From contig JACOST010000008.1 of NCBI GenBank assembly GCA_016178705.1, positions 38,069 to 102,068 on the forward strand: a DNA stretch of 64,000 bases, read 5' to 3'. Below, piece after piece: positions 49,308-57,803 of this stretch; position 1 is the first letter of the stretch; the number at the start of each line of letters is the position of its first letter. Source of the DNA: Deltaproteobacteria bacterium (GTDB lineage Bacteria > Desulfobacterota > Binatia > HRBIN30 > JACQVA1). A program made the translations under genes and the position numbers. The notes beneath the pieces were generated by a model. It was not told the origin of the DNA and ran no database searches. It saw only the letters and a list, made by a program, of their open reading frames with translations.

Positions 49308-49533
49308 GGTGGATCGGAGAACGTTCCGCCGCGTTCTCCGGAGATGTCGTGCGTATTGCTGCGAGCGGTAGCCGCATGCACTTTCATAGTACGGCTCTGC
49401 ACGTACTCGTGTCAAAATTCGCCGTCCACAGTCTGTCAGGAATAATAGTGAGAGAGGACACGGCGACGGAGCGGAATTGAATTCCTGATGCGTGCGCGCT
49501 TCATGTGTCGTGTCGTGCTAGCTCAGAACGACG

Positions 49534-49842
49534 ATGAACGCGTCCAGCGGAGTCCGCTCTTTGGATGGCGGGGATGAGTATCTGTCCATCGCTGAGACGG
49601 CGGCGCGCCTCCGCCTCAGCCCAAAGCGCGTCCGAAATCTGATGTCAGCGGGCGTGTTGAAATGCGGCTACCACTTCTTTCGCACCGAAGGCATCGGTCC
49701 TCGTTTCAAATGGTCACGGATCGTCGAATGGATGGAGGGCAGAGAAGCCTCGCCGCCCGGCAACGATGTCGCCAGACGCAGTCTATGCCGAGTTGACCTC
49801 TCCCTGATTCCGGCGCTACGAGACAAGAGGAATGGGCTGTAG
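49534..49842 (+). CDS. Excisionase-like (AlpA/MerR-type HTH) protein
   Basis: A 102-residue protein with a helix-turn-helix of the HTH_17/excisionase kind: YLSIAETAARLRLSPKRVRNLMSAGVLKCGYHFFRTEGIGPRFKWSRIVEWM. It overlaps the integrase start by 11 bp, the usual xis-int arrangement. It should direct excision and may regulate the divergent par operon. Confidence 0.85.
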   Translation: MNASSGVRSLDGGDEYLSIAETAARLRLSPKRVRNLMSAGVLKCGYHFFRTEGIGPRFKWSRIVEWMEGREASPPGNDVARRSLCRVDLSLIPALRDKRNGL

Positions 49843-51151
49843 GGTCAAAACCAATCAGCACGGTACGCTCGCGTTGAGCGTCCATTGGAACCGTCGCCGG
49901 TTTTGGGAGGGCACGGGATTGCCTGACAATGCGAGGAACCGCAGTCAGCTGCAGCGCCTCGCAGACCTGATCAGCGCAGAGATACGGGCACACCGATTCA
50001 GCGCGGAGCGCTATCTGCACTACTTTCCGAGCGGCAACCACACTCACGAATTCTCGCCGGTTGAAACGGGACCGGCGAGGACTCACAGCATTCCAACTGT
50101 CCGCGAATACTTCGATCTGTGGATCAAGCGTCAGCAGCCGCCATTCGTTCGGCCTGCCTTGACGCGCGACTATCGGCAGAACATCACGCGATCGGTTCTG
50201 CCCGTGGGAATCGAAGGTGGCAACGGAGGTCGGCGTGCGTTCGGTGAGCTGTTGCTCACGGAAGTCACCGCGCCGCTTCTGCTTCAGCTTCGAGAGAAAC
50301 TCGTGGGTCGCGGTTTGGCGCTCAAGTCGGTGCGCAACATCATGGACGCGTCATTCCGCGCGATGCTGCGCGACGCGCGCATCGTGGATCAGCTCATCGA
50401 CCGTGATCCGTTCACAGGTTTGATCTGGCCCCGCATGCCGAAGCGGCCGGCAGATCCCTTCACCGAGGAAGAGCGCGAGAAGATCCTGTGGTGGTTTCGC
50501 AAGAAGGACCCGTTCTACTACCCGTTCGCTTTGTTCCTCTTCCACACGGGGACTCGCCCTTCCGAAGCAGTTGCTCTTCGGTGGGGTGCCGTCGACACGG
50601 GACACGGCACCGTAACCATCCACTTATCGCGATACCTCGGCAGCGAGGCAGCAACCAAGACTCAGCACAGCGAGCGTACGATCCGGCTCTTGCCGGAGGT
50701 GCGCGATGCGCTGAGAGTGCTCCGGCCACTGCACGCGACCGAAGACAGCTACGTGTTCGTAAACGCGAAGAACGGCGGGCCGATCGAGCAGCGCGAATGG
50801 CCAAAGGACCATTGGCGCCGGGCGCTCACCGCGACCAAGGTACGGCCGCGGAAGTTCTACGCCACGAAGCACACGTTCATCAGCGTGGCGCTGACCAAAG
50901 GCCTCAATCTCAAGTTCATCGCCGAGTACTGCGGCACGTCGGTGGCGATGATCGAACAGCACTACGGCCGGTTCCTGGCGAGTCGAGTGGACGACCAGCT
51001 CGCACTACTGTCCGGCTCCTCTGTCGCCGCCAAAGTCGGACGACGTGTTGCAAAAACTGCAACCTTCGGAGGGGGGTTGCAGTTTCCCGCCGAAAAACCC
51101 TTGTGGAATATAGCGTCCCCGACGGGATTTGAACCCGTGTTGCCGACGTGA
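49832..51151 (+). CDS. int: Tyrosine integrase of the tRNA-Glu element
   Basis: A 439-residue integrase. An arm-binding N-terminal domain of the DUF3596 kind (VKTNQHGTLALSVHWNRRRFWEGTGL) is followed by a core-binding domain and the catalytic residues: Arg in HTGTRPSEAVALRW, Lys in TKTQHSERTIRLLPE, H-x-x-x in TKHTFISVAL, His/Tyr in EYCGTSVAMIEQHYGRF. The last residues (ASPTGFEPVLPT) are encoded by attR/tRNA sequence, so excision would change the C-terminus. It reads toward the tRNA. Confidence 0.95.
   Translation: MGCRVKTNQHGTLALSVHWNRRRFWEGTGLPDNARNRSQLQRLADLISAEIRAHRFSAERYLHYFPSGNHTHEFSPVETGPARTHSIPTVREYFDLWIKRQQPPFVRPALTRDYRQNITRSVLPVGIEGGNGGRRAFGELLLTEVTAPLLLQLREKLVGRGLALKSVRNIMDASFRAMLRDARIVDQLIDRDPFTGLIWPRMPKRPADPFTEEEREKILWWFRKKDPFYYPFALFLFHTGTRPSEAVALRWGAVDTGHGTVTIHLSRYLGSEAATKTQHSERTIRLLPEVRDALRVLRPLHATEDSYVFVNAKNGGPIEQREWPKDHWRRALTATKVRPRKFYATKHTFISVALTKGLNLKFIAEYCGTSVAMIEQHYGRFLASRVDDQLALLSGSSVAAKVGRRVAKTATFGGGLQFPAEKPLWNIASPTGFEPVLPT
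51051..51085. repeat. Right-end AACTGCAAC inverted repeat (candidate arm site)
   Basis: CAAAAACTGCAACC at 51051-51064 is the same 14-mer as at 22501. AAACTGCAACC and GGTTGCAGTTT (51075-51085) are inverted with a 10-bp spacer, inside the integrase 3' end and 48 bp before attR. Confidence 0.6.
51112..51134. repeat. attR, within tRNA-Glu 3' end
   Basis: The right copy of the 23-bp direct repeat (AGCGTCCCC...GATTTGAAC). It restores the 3' end of the tRNA gene. Confidence 0.92.
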
Positions 51152-51188
51152 AAGGCCGGTGTCCTGGGCCAGGCTAGACGACGGGGAC
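51114..51188 (-). tRNA. tRNA-Glu (UUC)
   Basis: On the minus strand the acceptor stem GTCCCCG/CGGGGAC, D-arm, anticodon stem-loop CCGGC-CTTTCAC-GTCGG and T-arm with GTTCGAATC fold canonically. The anticodon TTC reads Glu. CCA is not encoded. It hosts the mobile element in its 3' end but remains intact. Confidence 0.95.
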
Positions 51189-51232
51189 GATGGAGCGCGC
51201 GATCGGGAGGTGATCCTCGATACCAGTTGAAG

Positions 51233-51305
51233 TGAGCCGTGCTGGACTCGAACCAGCGACCATCTGCTTAAAAGGCAGATGCTCTACCACCTGAGCTAAC
51301 GGCTC
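51233..51305 (-). tRNA. tRNA-Lys (UUU)
   Basis: Acceptor stem GAGCCGT/ACGGCTC, D-arm TAGCTCAGGTGGTAGAGC, anticodon stem TCTGC-CTTTTAA-GCAGA with anticodon TTT, and T-arm GGTTCGAGTCC. All arms pair well. Discriminator base A; CCA is not encoded. Confidence 0.95.
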
Positions 51306-51377
51306 GTGCCCATGTGGGAGCGTGGGAGCTACCACGCGCTCCAGAGAGGGTCAAGGCAGCGATTCCCGCAGAGGCAA

Positions 51378-51989
51378 TCAATCACCGAGCACTCGCTTGG
51401 AAACGATGCGCATGTGCGAATCGAATTCGTACACCACCGGCACGCCGGTGGCCAGGTTCAGCTCCAACACCTGTTCGCGCGTGAGCTGATCGAGCTGCAT
51501 CACGATCGCGCGCAAGCTGTTGCCATGCGCCGCGACGAGTACGTTCTTGCCCGCCGTGAGATCGGGAACGATCTTGCGATCGAAGTATGGCAGGGTGCGG
51601 GCGGCAGTGTCCTTCAGGCTCTCACCGCCAGGCGGTGCGACATCGTAGCTGCGCCGCCAGATGTGAACTTGCGCGTCACCGAACTTCTTGGCAGTCTCGG
51701 CCTTGTTGAGGCCCTGCAAATCACCGTAGTGGCGTTCGTTGAGCGCCTGATCACGTTCGATGGAGAGATCGCGCTGCCCGATGACATCGAGCACGATGGC
51801 GAGGGTTTCGTTGGCTCGCTGCAACTCGGAGGTGTACGCGCAATCGAAGCGAACAGCGCGCAGCTTTTCGCCGGCGCGTCGTGCTTCCGCGCGCCCGTTC
51901 TCGGTCAGCGGCACATCGACCCAACCGGTGAAACGGTTCTCCAGATTCCATTGCGACTCTCCGTGTCGCAGCAAGACCAGCAGCGCCAT
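51378..51989 (-). CDS. gpmA: 2,3-bisphosphoglycerate-dependent phosphoglycerate mutase
   Basis: A 203-residue dPGM of the short kind: catalytic [12 protein letters not shown] (His 9), [63 protein letters not shown], and the second His in [14 protein letters not shown]. It interconverts 3- and 2-phosphoglycerate in glycolysis. All active residues are present. Confidence 0.95.
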   Translation of the reverse strand: MALLVLLRHGESQWNLENRFTGWVDVPLTENGRAEARRAGEKLRAVRFDCAYTSELQRANETLAIVLDVIGQRDLSIERDQALNERHYGDLQGLNKAETAKKFGDAQVHIWRRSYDVAPPGGESLKDTAARTLPYFDRKIVPDLTAGKNVLVAAHGNSLRAIVMQLDQLTREQVLELNLATGVPVVYEFDSHMRIVSKRVLGD

Positions 51990-52044
51990 GCGGGCGTGGA
52001 TAGTGGGCGGGCAGCGTCAAGTCAACAATCGAGGACGATCGCTG

Positions 52045-52512
52045 TTATTCTTCCGGTCCAAGTGCGGGCGGGCTCGGTGTCGGCTTCACCTTCTGGTGCC
52101 GCTGCGACTCTAAGTGCAGCTCGTCCTCCTTCGCATCACCGGTTTGCTCGGGACCGATCTCGTCGGCTTCCCCGTCTTCCCACTGGGCATCCTCCTCCTC
52201 GCGAATCTCCTCGTGAACCGGTGCCGGCTTCAACGGACGGCGCCCATACAACAGCATGCAGCGCTCGACCCAGCGAAAATCTTGATTGAGCGCGCGGCCG
52301 ACGTCGACCACTTCCACTTGTCGCGTCGGGCGGCGGCTGCGCATGTGGTCCACATGCTGCACGATCTCGACACAGGGCAGCCGCATCCGCGGAGCGACAT
52401 TCGCGCGCGGGGTCGGCACGCGCTCGCTCAGCGTCGCGGCCGACGCCATCATCGCGAGCGTACTCAAGGCGGCGACCATGAGGTACACCCCAGCGCGGCG
52501 AAGCAACAGCAT
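52045..52512 (-). CDS. Small exported protein with acidic tail
   Basis: 155 residues with a signal peptide (MLLLRRAGVYLMVAALSTLAMMASA|A). The mature part has two Cys residues (LPCVEIVQHVDHM and VERCMLLYGRRPL) that may form a disulfide, then a Glu/Asp-rich C-terminal tail. Family not recognised. ATG 52512 is chosen so that the signal starts correctly. Confidence 0.6.
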   Translation of the reverse strand: MLLLRRAGVYLMVAALSTLAMMASAATLSERVPTPRANVAPRMRLPCVEIVQHVDHMRSRRPTRQVEVVDVGRALNQDFRWVERCMLLYGRRPLKPAPVHEEIREEEDAQWEDGEADEIGPEQTGDAKEDELHLESQRHQKVKPTPSPPALGPEE

Positions 52513-52598
52513 GGAGGCACTGTACCGGCTGAGCCGCCCTCGGTGCAACCGTGCGACCGCTCCGCGTCGCCGATCCGACGACGCACGCAGCGGCAGCG

Positions 52599-53345
52599 CT
52601 ATGCCGGGCGGCGGGCGAAAATGATCGTGGTCGATTCTTCGCGCGCGGCGGCCGCGCGCGCTGCGCGCAACTGCTTCACCAGCGCCGTCGGCTCGGCGTC
52701 GCCGCTCTCCAGCAACAAGCGATCGAGCCGCTGCCGCGCCATCTGCGTGCCCTGGCTCGCTTGCGGCCGGGCCGCTCGCTCCGTGCTAACGTCGACAAAT
52801 CCGACGGTCGCGACGCGATCGGACCAGCACGCCAAGTTCTCACCTGGCACCGCGGCCAAGCGCAGGCGAATGGCGAAGTGCGCACCCGGGCGCAACACGC
52901 GCCACGCTTCGCGCAAACCAGCGAGCGGATCGGCGAGCCCTTGCAGCGCCGCACCGCCCCACACATGCGTGAACACCCGCTCGCGCAACGGCAGCGCAGC
53001 GCCCTCGCCTGCGAGAAAACGGACTTGCGGGACCAGTCGTGCCCGCGCGGTGAGCCGGCTGGCGGCCCACACCAACGCCGCCGACTGATCGACGCCCACG
53101 ACGGTGCAACCGAACCGGGTCGCCAACCAGCGCGCCGGCCCGCCGAGCCCCGCACCGATCTGCAGCGTGTGTTCGTATTTGCGAAAGATGCCGCGCGAGC
53201 ACAGCACATCGAGCGGAGCGAAGTCGCCCGGGGCGTACTCGACGCCGGAGAACGGTGCGCCGCGCGGCGGCGGCATGCTGCGCGACAGCTCGCGGTTGAG
53301 CCGCTCGAGCGCGTCAACCAGCACCGCAGCATGGGCCATGCTCAT
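52599..53345 (-). CDS. Class I SAM-dependent methyltransferase
   Basis: A 248-residue Methyltransf_11-type enzyme: HTLQIGAGLGGPARWLATRFGCTVVGVD (motif I and acidic loop), VRFLAGEGAALPLRERVFTHVWGG and LREAWRVLRPGAHFAI. The substrate is unknown. ATG 53345 or 53339; the frame upstream overlaps the divergent membrane protein and is not coding. Confidence 0.83.
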   Translation of the reverse strand: MSMAHAAVLVDALERLNRELSRSMPPPRGAPFSGVEYAPGDFAPLDVLCSRGIFRKYEHTLQIGAGLGGPARWLATRFGCTVVGVDQSAALVWAASRLTARARLVPQVRFLAGEGAALPLRERVFTHVWGGAALQGLADPLAGLREAWRVLRPGAHFAIRLRLAAVPGENLACWSDRVATVGFVDVSTERAARPQASQGTQMARQRLDRLLLESGDAEPTALVKQLRAARAAAAREESTTIIFARRPA

Positions 53346-53405
53346 GCCGGCCAGCCCGCGCCCGGCTTTGACTTCGTGCCGCGCGGTTTCTACGGTCGCG
53401 GCGCC

Positions 53406-53918
53406 GTGACGGTCGTCAGTCATTTCTTCTGGAACTGGTATTTGTTCCGTAACCGCCCATGGGTCTGGAAGCTTGCCTGGGGCGGCGTATTGCCGGATCT
53501 GCCATACATCGTCCTGCTCGGTTACTACTCGCTGCAACTGCGAGTCAACGGCCTGCTCGATCTCAGCGCGTGGGATCGCGCGTGGCACCATCCGTTGGTC
53601 TGCGCACTGCACTCCTTCGTCCCTTGCCTCGTGGTCGGCGCCCTGAGCTATGTGGCAGTGCGCCGCTTGTGGCTGGCGTGGTGGCCGCTATGGGCGGGAT
53701 GGCTGTCGCACGTGGTGCTCGACATGCTCACCCATCGGAGCGATGGCTATCCGATCTTCTATCCGCTCAGCGACTACCGCTTCCCGACCCCGGTATCGTA
53801 TTGGGAGCCCGCCTACCACGGCTATGCGTTCATGGTCGTGAACGACTCGCTCATGCTCGCGTTGCTGGTCCGGCACTTCGTTGTGCGGCGTCGCATCGCA
53901 CGCCTGGCCTTACGTTGA
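53406..53918 (+). CDS. Membrane hydrolase-like protein (YdjM/DUF457-like)
   Basis: 170 residues with about four membrane helices. It carries HFFWNWYLFRNR at the N-terminus, AWHHPLVCALHSFVPCLVVGAL, and SHVVLDMLTHRSDGYPIFYPLSDYRF, whose H-x3-D-x2-T-H pattern matches the metal-dependent hydrolase-like membrane family. GTG 53406 is the only start that begins near the conserved N-terminus. Divergent from the methyltransferase with 60 bp between. Confidence 0.7.
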   Translation: MTVVSHFFWNWYLFRNRPWVWKLAWGGVLPDLPYIVLLGYYSLQLRVNGLLDLSAWDRAWHHPLVCALHSFVPCLVVGALSYVAVRRLWLAWWPLWAGWLSHVVLDMLTHRSDGYPIFYPLSDYRFPTPVSYWEPAYHGYAFMVVNDSLMLALLVRHFVVRRRIARLALR

Positions 53919-53991
53919 CAGTCCGGAGGGCGCTTGTCATTATCCCGCGCCACACGATCCTCGTTTGCCACCTGCCGCGGAGATTTCGTTT

Positions 53992-55050
53992 ATGGCCGTT
54001 GTTCATAAGAAGAAAGGGAACTTCCTCGAAGACTTCACGGTTGGCCACGTGTTTCGCCACAAGGTGGGACGCACGGTGAGCGAAGGTTTGCTCAACGCCT
54101 TTACGGCGTTCGACATGACCACCAATCCGCTGAGTAAGAATCGCCGCTACGCGCAGCGCTATGGGTTCAAGGACATGGTGTTGCCGCCCGGGCTGGTGAT
54201 GGCGGTCGTCTTCAGCCAAAGCGTGGAGGATATTTCCGAAAACGCGCGCGCCAACCTGGAGTACATCAACATGCGCTTCGGTGCGCCGGTCTACCTCGGC
54301 GACACCATCGAAGTGCACTCGATCGTGCTGGGAGTGAAGCCGTCGAGCCGTGACAAGGAACTCGGCGTCGTCCACGTGCAAACCACGGGTCAGAACCAGG
54401 ACGGTCTCGTGGTGCTCACCTATGAGCGAAAGGTACAGGTGTGGAAGGGCCGGGCCGACGCTGAGATTGTCGAAGCGGCGATCGCGGCGCCGCCGGTCGA
54501 AGTGACCCCCTGGCTCCCACCCTACGACCGCGCTCGCGCCTACGCCGAGCTGGCGCACTTGGCCAGTTCCGACACGTACTTCGAGGACTTCAACGTCGGT
54601 GACACCATCGAGCACTCACGCGGACGGACGATGACCACCGAGCACATCGCATTGACCGCGATGCTCGACAACACCTCGCAGGTCCACTGCAACCAACACT
54701 TGATCGATCAGAATCCCAGCAAATTTCTCGGTGGGCAGCTCATCATCTTTGGCGGCATCCCGTTCAACCTGTGCCTCGGCTTGTCGTGTCCCGATGTCGG
54801 CGACAACGCGCTGGCGGATCTGATCTATACATCCGGCCGCCACACCGGCCCGCTATTCGCCGGCGAAACAGTTTTCGCCAGCACCGAGATCCGCGCCAAG
54901 CGCGAGTATCCAGGACGCGCCGACCTCGGCGTGTTGGCAACGACCTTACGAGGCCACAAGCACAAGCGCGACGGCGCCACCTTTGAGCCGGTCGAGATCT
55001 TCTGCCTGGAGCGCGAGTTGATCGTGAAGCGCCGCACGCACTACGCGTGA
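53992..55050 (+). CDS. Double-hot-dog MaoC-type enoyl-CoA hydratase
   Basis: A 352-residue protein with two MaoC-like hot-dog domains. The first begins GNFLEDFTVGHVFRHKVGRTVSEGLLNAFTAFDMTTNPL; the second begins DTYFEDFNVGDTIEHSRGRTMTTEHIALTAMLDNTSQVHCNQHL with the D-x4-H pattern typical of hydratase active sites. Overall similar to mesaconyl-CoA hydratase-like enzymes. ATG 53992 with GCGGAGA upstream. Confidence 0.85.
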   Translation: MAVVHKKKGNFLEDFTVGHVFRHKVGRTVSEGLLNAFTAFDMTTNPLSKNRRYAQRYGFKDMVLPPGLVMAVVFSQSVEDISENARANLEYINMRFGAPVYLGDTIEVHSIVLGVKPSSRDKELGVVHVQTTGQNQDGLVVLTYERKVQVWKGRADAEIVEAAIAAPPVEVTPWLPPYDRARAYAELAHLASSDTYFEDFNVGDTIEHSRGRTMTTEHIALTAMLDNTSQVHCNQHLIDQNPSKFLGGQLIIFGGIPFNLCLGLSCPDVGDNALADLIYTSGRHTGPLFAGETVFASTEIRAKREYPGRADLGVLATTLRGHKHKRDGATFEPVEIFCLERELIVKRRTHYA

Positions 55051-55115
55051 GCTGAACGCCGAGCGTTGGCGAGAGCGACAACCACGGTCCGCTCTCGCCA
55101 ACGCGAGCGAGCTGG

Positions 55116-55445
55116 TCACGCCTGAAGCTTGCCGCGACGCGACGCTTGGTAGTGATTGGCGCAGTATCCCTTAGCCACGTAGGCCTTGCCGCACCCCTTC
55201 ACTCCGCACACACGCTTTGGCGGCGGTTGATTGTCTTTGGGTGGCTTCCAGCCCTTCAAGGCGTGCTTCGAGATGTCGAGCCCCTCGTTGAGCAGGGCAA
55301 TCACCACCTCGGTCTTGGAGGCACCCAAATTCTTCGCGACATTCTGAATGGCATCACTAATATGGGCGGGGATCTTGACGTTCATCAGCTTGCTCAGGCC
55401 CTTTTCGCGCCCCTTCAGATCCTGCAGTCGTAGATCAGCTCGCAT
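55116..55445 (-). CDS. RHH-like protein with C-terminal zinc motif
   Basis: 109 residues. The N-terminal part MNVKIPAHISDAIQNVAKNLGASKTEVVIALLNEGLDI has the ribbon-helix-helix pattern; the C-terminal CGVKGCGKAYVAKGYCANHYQASRRGK is a C-C-C-H zinc-binding motif as seen in small nucleic-acid-binding proteins. Likely a transcriptional regulator. ATG 55445; an in-frame ATG lies 20 codons later. Confidence 0.7.
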   Translation of the reverse strand: MRADLRLQDLKGREKGLSKLMNVKIPAHISDAIQNVAKNLGASKTEVVIALLNEGLDISKHALKGWKPPKDNQPPPKRVCGVKGCGKAYVAKGYCANHYQASRRGKLQA

Positions 55446-55779
55446 ACGTTCCTCCTCAAATTCCGCGGCCCTTCAGGGCCGACGATCCACTTCGGTGCGA
55501 TTTCTGTCTACCCAAAACTGCCACAGAAGAAAAGCCCCGCGTGTCGTGGAAACACCTGAGTTCAACCGACGAATCCCCCCTACATGCGATTCAACAAACC
55601 ACGATGTCGAGTTGGCCCGCGACCAACCGGCTGCCCGCCCCATGACGCGACCGTTCAGCCATCCCGGATACAGCAACGACGTGTTGGCAGACCGCTACCT
55701 ACTCACAATGCCCGCGGGCACGGCTCCTTTTCGCAACCGCGTGCTGGACCGCTCCGGCGCGCGACGCTAGAAGCGTGTT
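55446..55779. other. Intergenic gap
   Basis: 334 bp between divergent genes with no convincing frame. It should hold the promoters for the RHH-like gene and for the 55780 gene. I see no strong palindrome or terminator. Confidence 0.5.
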
Positions 55780-57357
55780 GTGCGTTCCCCTCTCCCGGCC
55801 TGGTGTCACGTGCAGCGCGGACGCTCCGACCTCGTGTTGATCGCGCCGCACGGCGGACGCCGGCCGTTGACAGATCCAGCGGCACCGCGCGAACGCAAGG
55901 TCAACGACCTGCACACCGCCGACCTCACCGCGAAACTCGCCGCCGCCCTCGACGCCACCGCAATCATCAACCACGGTTGCGACCGCAACGATCTCGATCT
56001 CAACCGCATCGGACAGATCACGCGGCGCGCGCCGTGGTTTCTCGAACTCTTGCTCGAAGAACTCGCGACGATACTCACCCGCCACGCGCGCGCGCAAGTC
56101 TTACTGATCCACGGATGGAACGTGTGTCAGCCTAAGTGCGATCTCGGTGTCGGCGGGATCGAGGAACCCGACGGTTTGCACGCTCTCGGCGACGCAGCGC
56201 TGAGCGTCGACGTGGACTATTGGCGCACGCGCATCGCCACGTTTCGTACCGCGACTGCCACTGCCGGCATCCGCACATCGGTCGGCGAGCGCTACCCCGC
56301 AGCGCACCGGAGCAACCTGCTGCAGGCCTTCACCACGCGCTTTGCCGACAGTTCCAATATTCACCTTCGTCAGCTCGCGCAGTGGGCGCGCGACGGCCGA
56401 CTCAATTCAGTTCAACTCGAACTCGGCATCCCCGTACGCTGGCCGGGATCCTTGCGCTGCGCACTGCATGCCGCTGCAATCACAGCATTCAGCGGGACAC
56501 CGGCGACCGCAACCGACTGGGCGCCGCGCTCCCATCGAGCGCGCGGTGTCGCACCGCTCGGGTTTCACTTTCACGATCCCGCGGCTGGCATCACTGCGTT
56601 CACCAGCATCACACCATTCAGCGCCGCGACCGCCGGGCGCTTGCTCTTGTTTCTCGGCGGGAAGGAAATCGCGCTCTTCACCGGCGAGGAGTCAGGGGAA
56701 CGAGAGTCAGTGGGCGGCCTCACCTATGCCATTGATGGCAACGACGTGACGCTCCACTTCGAAGGCTACGCGACCCGCCTCGCCGATGCAGATCTCTATC
56801 TCGATCTCGAGGCCGCACTCGCGGCTTCGGTTCTCGCCGAGATTCAGCTCGATCTCCGCTACCGCCCGTCGGGGGTTGCGAACGAGCACGGCGCGCGCGC
56901 CGGTCACTTCGTCGGCACGGTGCGCGTACACGATCGCTCCCACGTCATCAACGCCCGCGGCTTCTGCGATCCCGGCATCGCGATGCGCGGCCCTGGATCG
57001 CACGGCGCCCGCACGCACCTCGCCGCGAGCTTCGACGATCAGCGCGCCTTCAATCTGCGCGCGAGCGACGGCGTCGTGCCGTTGCGCGGCCTGGTGATCG
57101 CGAACGCATTGACGGAGCGCGAACCCACCGGCGAGCTGACGATTGCCCACGATAGCGATCCCTACACACCCCGGCGGTTTGATCTATCACTCCGCGATGC
57201 AAGCGCCCCCATCGTGGCTCATCCGCTGGCGCGCATGCCGATCCTCCGTCCGCTGAGCGACGGGGCGCACGCGCGCATCACATTTGGACCGGCGCGTTTC
57301 GAGTGGGACGGGCGAATCGGCTGGGGCGTGTACGAGTACGCGCGCCGGGTTCTCTGA
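55780..57357 (+). CDS. N-formylglutamate amidohydrolase-like protein
   Basis: About 525 residues. The N-terminal part has LVLIAPHGGRRPL, IINHGCDRNDLDLNR and QVLLIHGWN, with paired His and Glu/Asp residues that resemble the N-formylglutamate amidohydrolase or poly-gamma-glutamate hydrolase zinc site. The C-terminal half is beta-rich and unrecognised. Starts at GTG 55780. The assignment to an amidohydrolase fold is tentative. Confidence 0.5.
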   Translation: MRSPLPAWCHVQRGRSDLVLIAPHGGRRPLTDPAAPRERKVNDLHTADLTAKLAAALDATAIINHGCDRNDLDLNRIGQITRRAPWFLELLLEELATILTRHARAQVLLIHGWNVCQPKCDLGVGGIEEPDGLHALGDAALSVDVDYWRTRIATFRTATATAGIRTSVGERYPAAHRSNLLQAFTTRFADSSNIHLRQLAQWARDGRLNSVQLELGIPVRWPGSLRCALHAAAITAFSGTPATATDWAPRSHRARGVAPLGFHFHDPAAGITAFTSITPFSAATAGRLLLFLGGKEIALFTGEESGERESVGGLTYAIDGNDVTLHFEGYATRLADADLYLDLEAALAASVLAEIQLDLRYRPSGVANEHGARAGHFVGTVRVHDRSHVINARGFCDPGIAMRGPGSHGARTHLAASFDDQRAFNLRASDGVVPLRGLVIANALTEREPTGELTIAHDSDPYTPRRFDLSLRDASAPIVAHPLARMPILRPLSDGAHARITFGPARFEWDGRIGWGVYEYARRVL

Positions 57358-57366
57358 GCCCGCCAA

Positions 57367-57801
57367 CTAACGGATTGGCAGCGCCGCCTTGAAGCTGCCG
57401 TGGATGGCAACTTCGCCCTTCTGATTGATCGCCTGCACGTTGCCTTCAATCAAGTGGCTGCCGTCGGCGTCGTACTTCTTGGTGACCGTGCCCTTGCAGG
57501 TGATCGTGTCGCCCGGCCACACGCGGGTGGCGAAGCGCACCTTGAACTGCCGCAAGTTCTGCACACCGACATAGTCGGTGACGCACTTCCCGACGAAGCC
57601 GGCGTTGAGCATGCCATGCGCAAAGACGCCGGGTAGGTTCGCGCCCTCGGCGAACGTCTGGTCGTGATGAATCGGATTGAAGTCCCCCGACGCTCCAGCG
57701 TAGCGCACCAGATCGGTACGGGTAAGATTCTTCACCACGAACGCAGGAACCTCGTCGCCTTCCTTCACGTCATCGAAGTACAGTCTCGTACGCTCGCCCA
57801 T
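57367..57801 (-). CDS. MaoC-type (R)-specific enoyl-CoA hydratase
   Basis: A 144-residue single hot-dog hydratase with the hydratase-2 motif YAGASGDFNPIHHDQTFAE (catalytic Asp and His) and FAHGMLNAGFVGKCVTDYVG. It is paired with the companion hot-dog gene upstream (2-bp gap), which matches heterodimeric MaoC hydratases such as HadAB or ChsH1/H2-type steroid enzymes. Confidence 0.9.
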   Translation of the reverse strand: MGERTRLYFDDVKEGDEVPAFVVKNLTRTDLVRYAGASGDFNPIHHDQTFAEGANLPGVFAHGMLNAGFVGKCVTDYVGVQNLRQFKVRFATRVWPGDTITCKGTVTKKYDADGSHLIEGNVQAINQKGEVAIHGSFKAALPIR

Positions 57802-57803
57802 GG

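Larger units (their letters stand above)
22352..51134. mobile_element. Integrative element of about 28.8 kb in tRNA-Glu
   Basis: The element is bounded by a 23-bp direct repeat (AGCGTCCCC...GATTTGAAC) at 22352-22374 and 51112-51134. The right copy is the 3' end of an intact tRNA-Glu gene; the left copy is the displaced fragment. An excisionase-like gene and a tyrosine integrase lie at the right end, reading toward the tRNA. The cargo includes a putative defence block (22.6-31 kb), a nested recombinase region (31-34 kb) and a plasmid-like backbone with ParAB, a replication-type HTH protein, a replication-relaxation protein and a VirD4-like ATPase. No type IV secretion channel genes are seen, so it is more likely mobilisable than self-conjugative. 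Confidence 0.92.
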
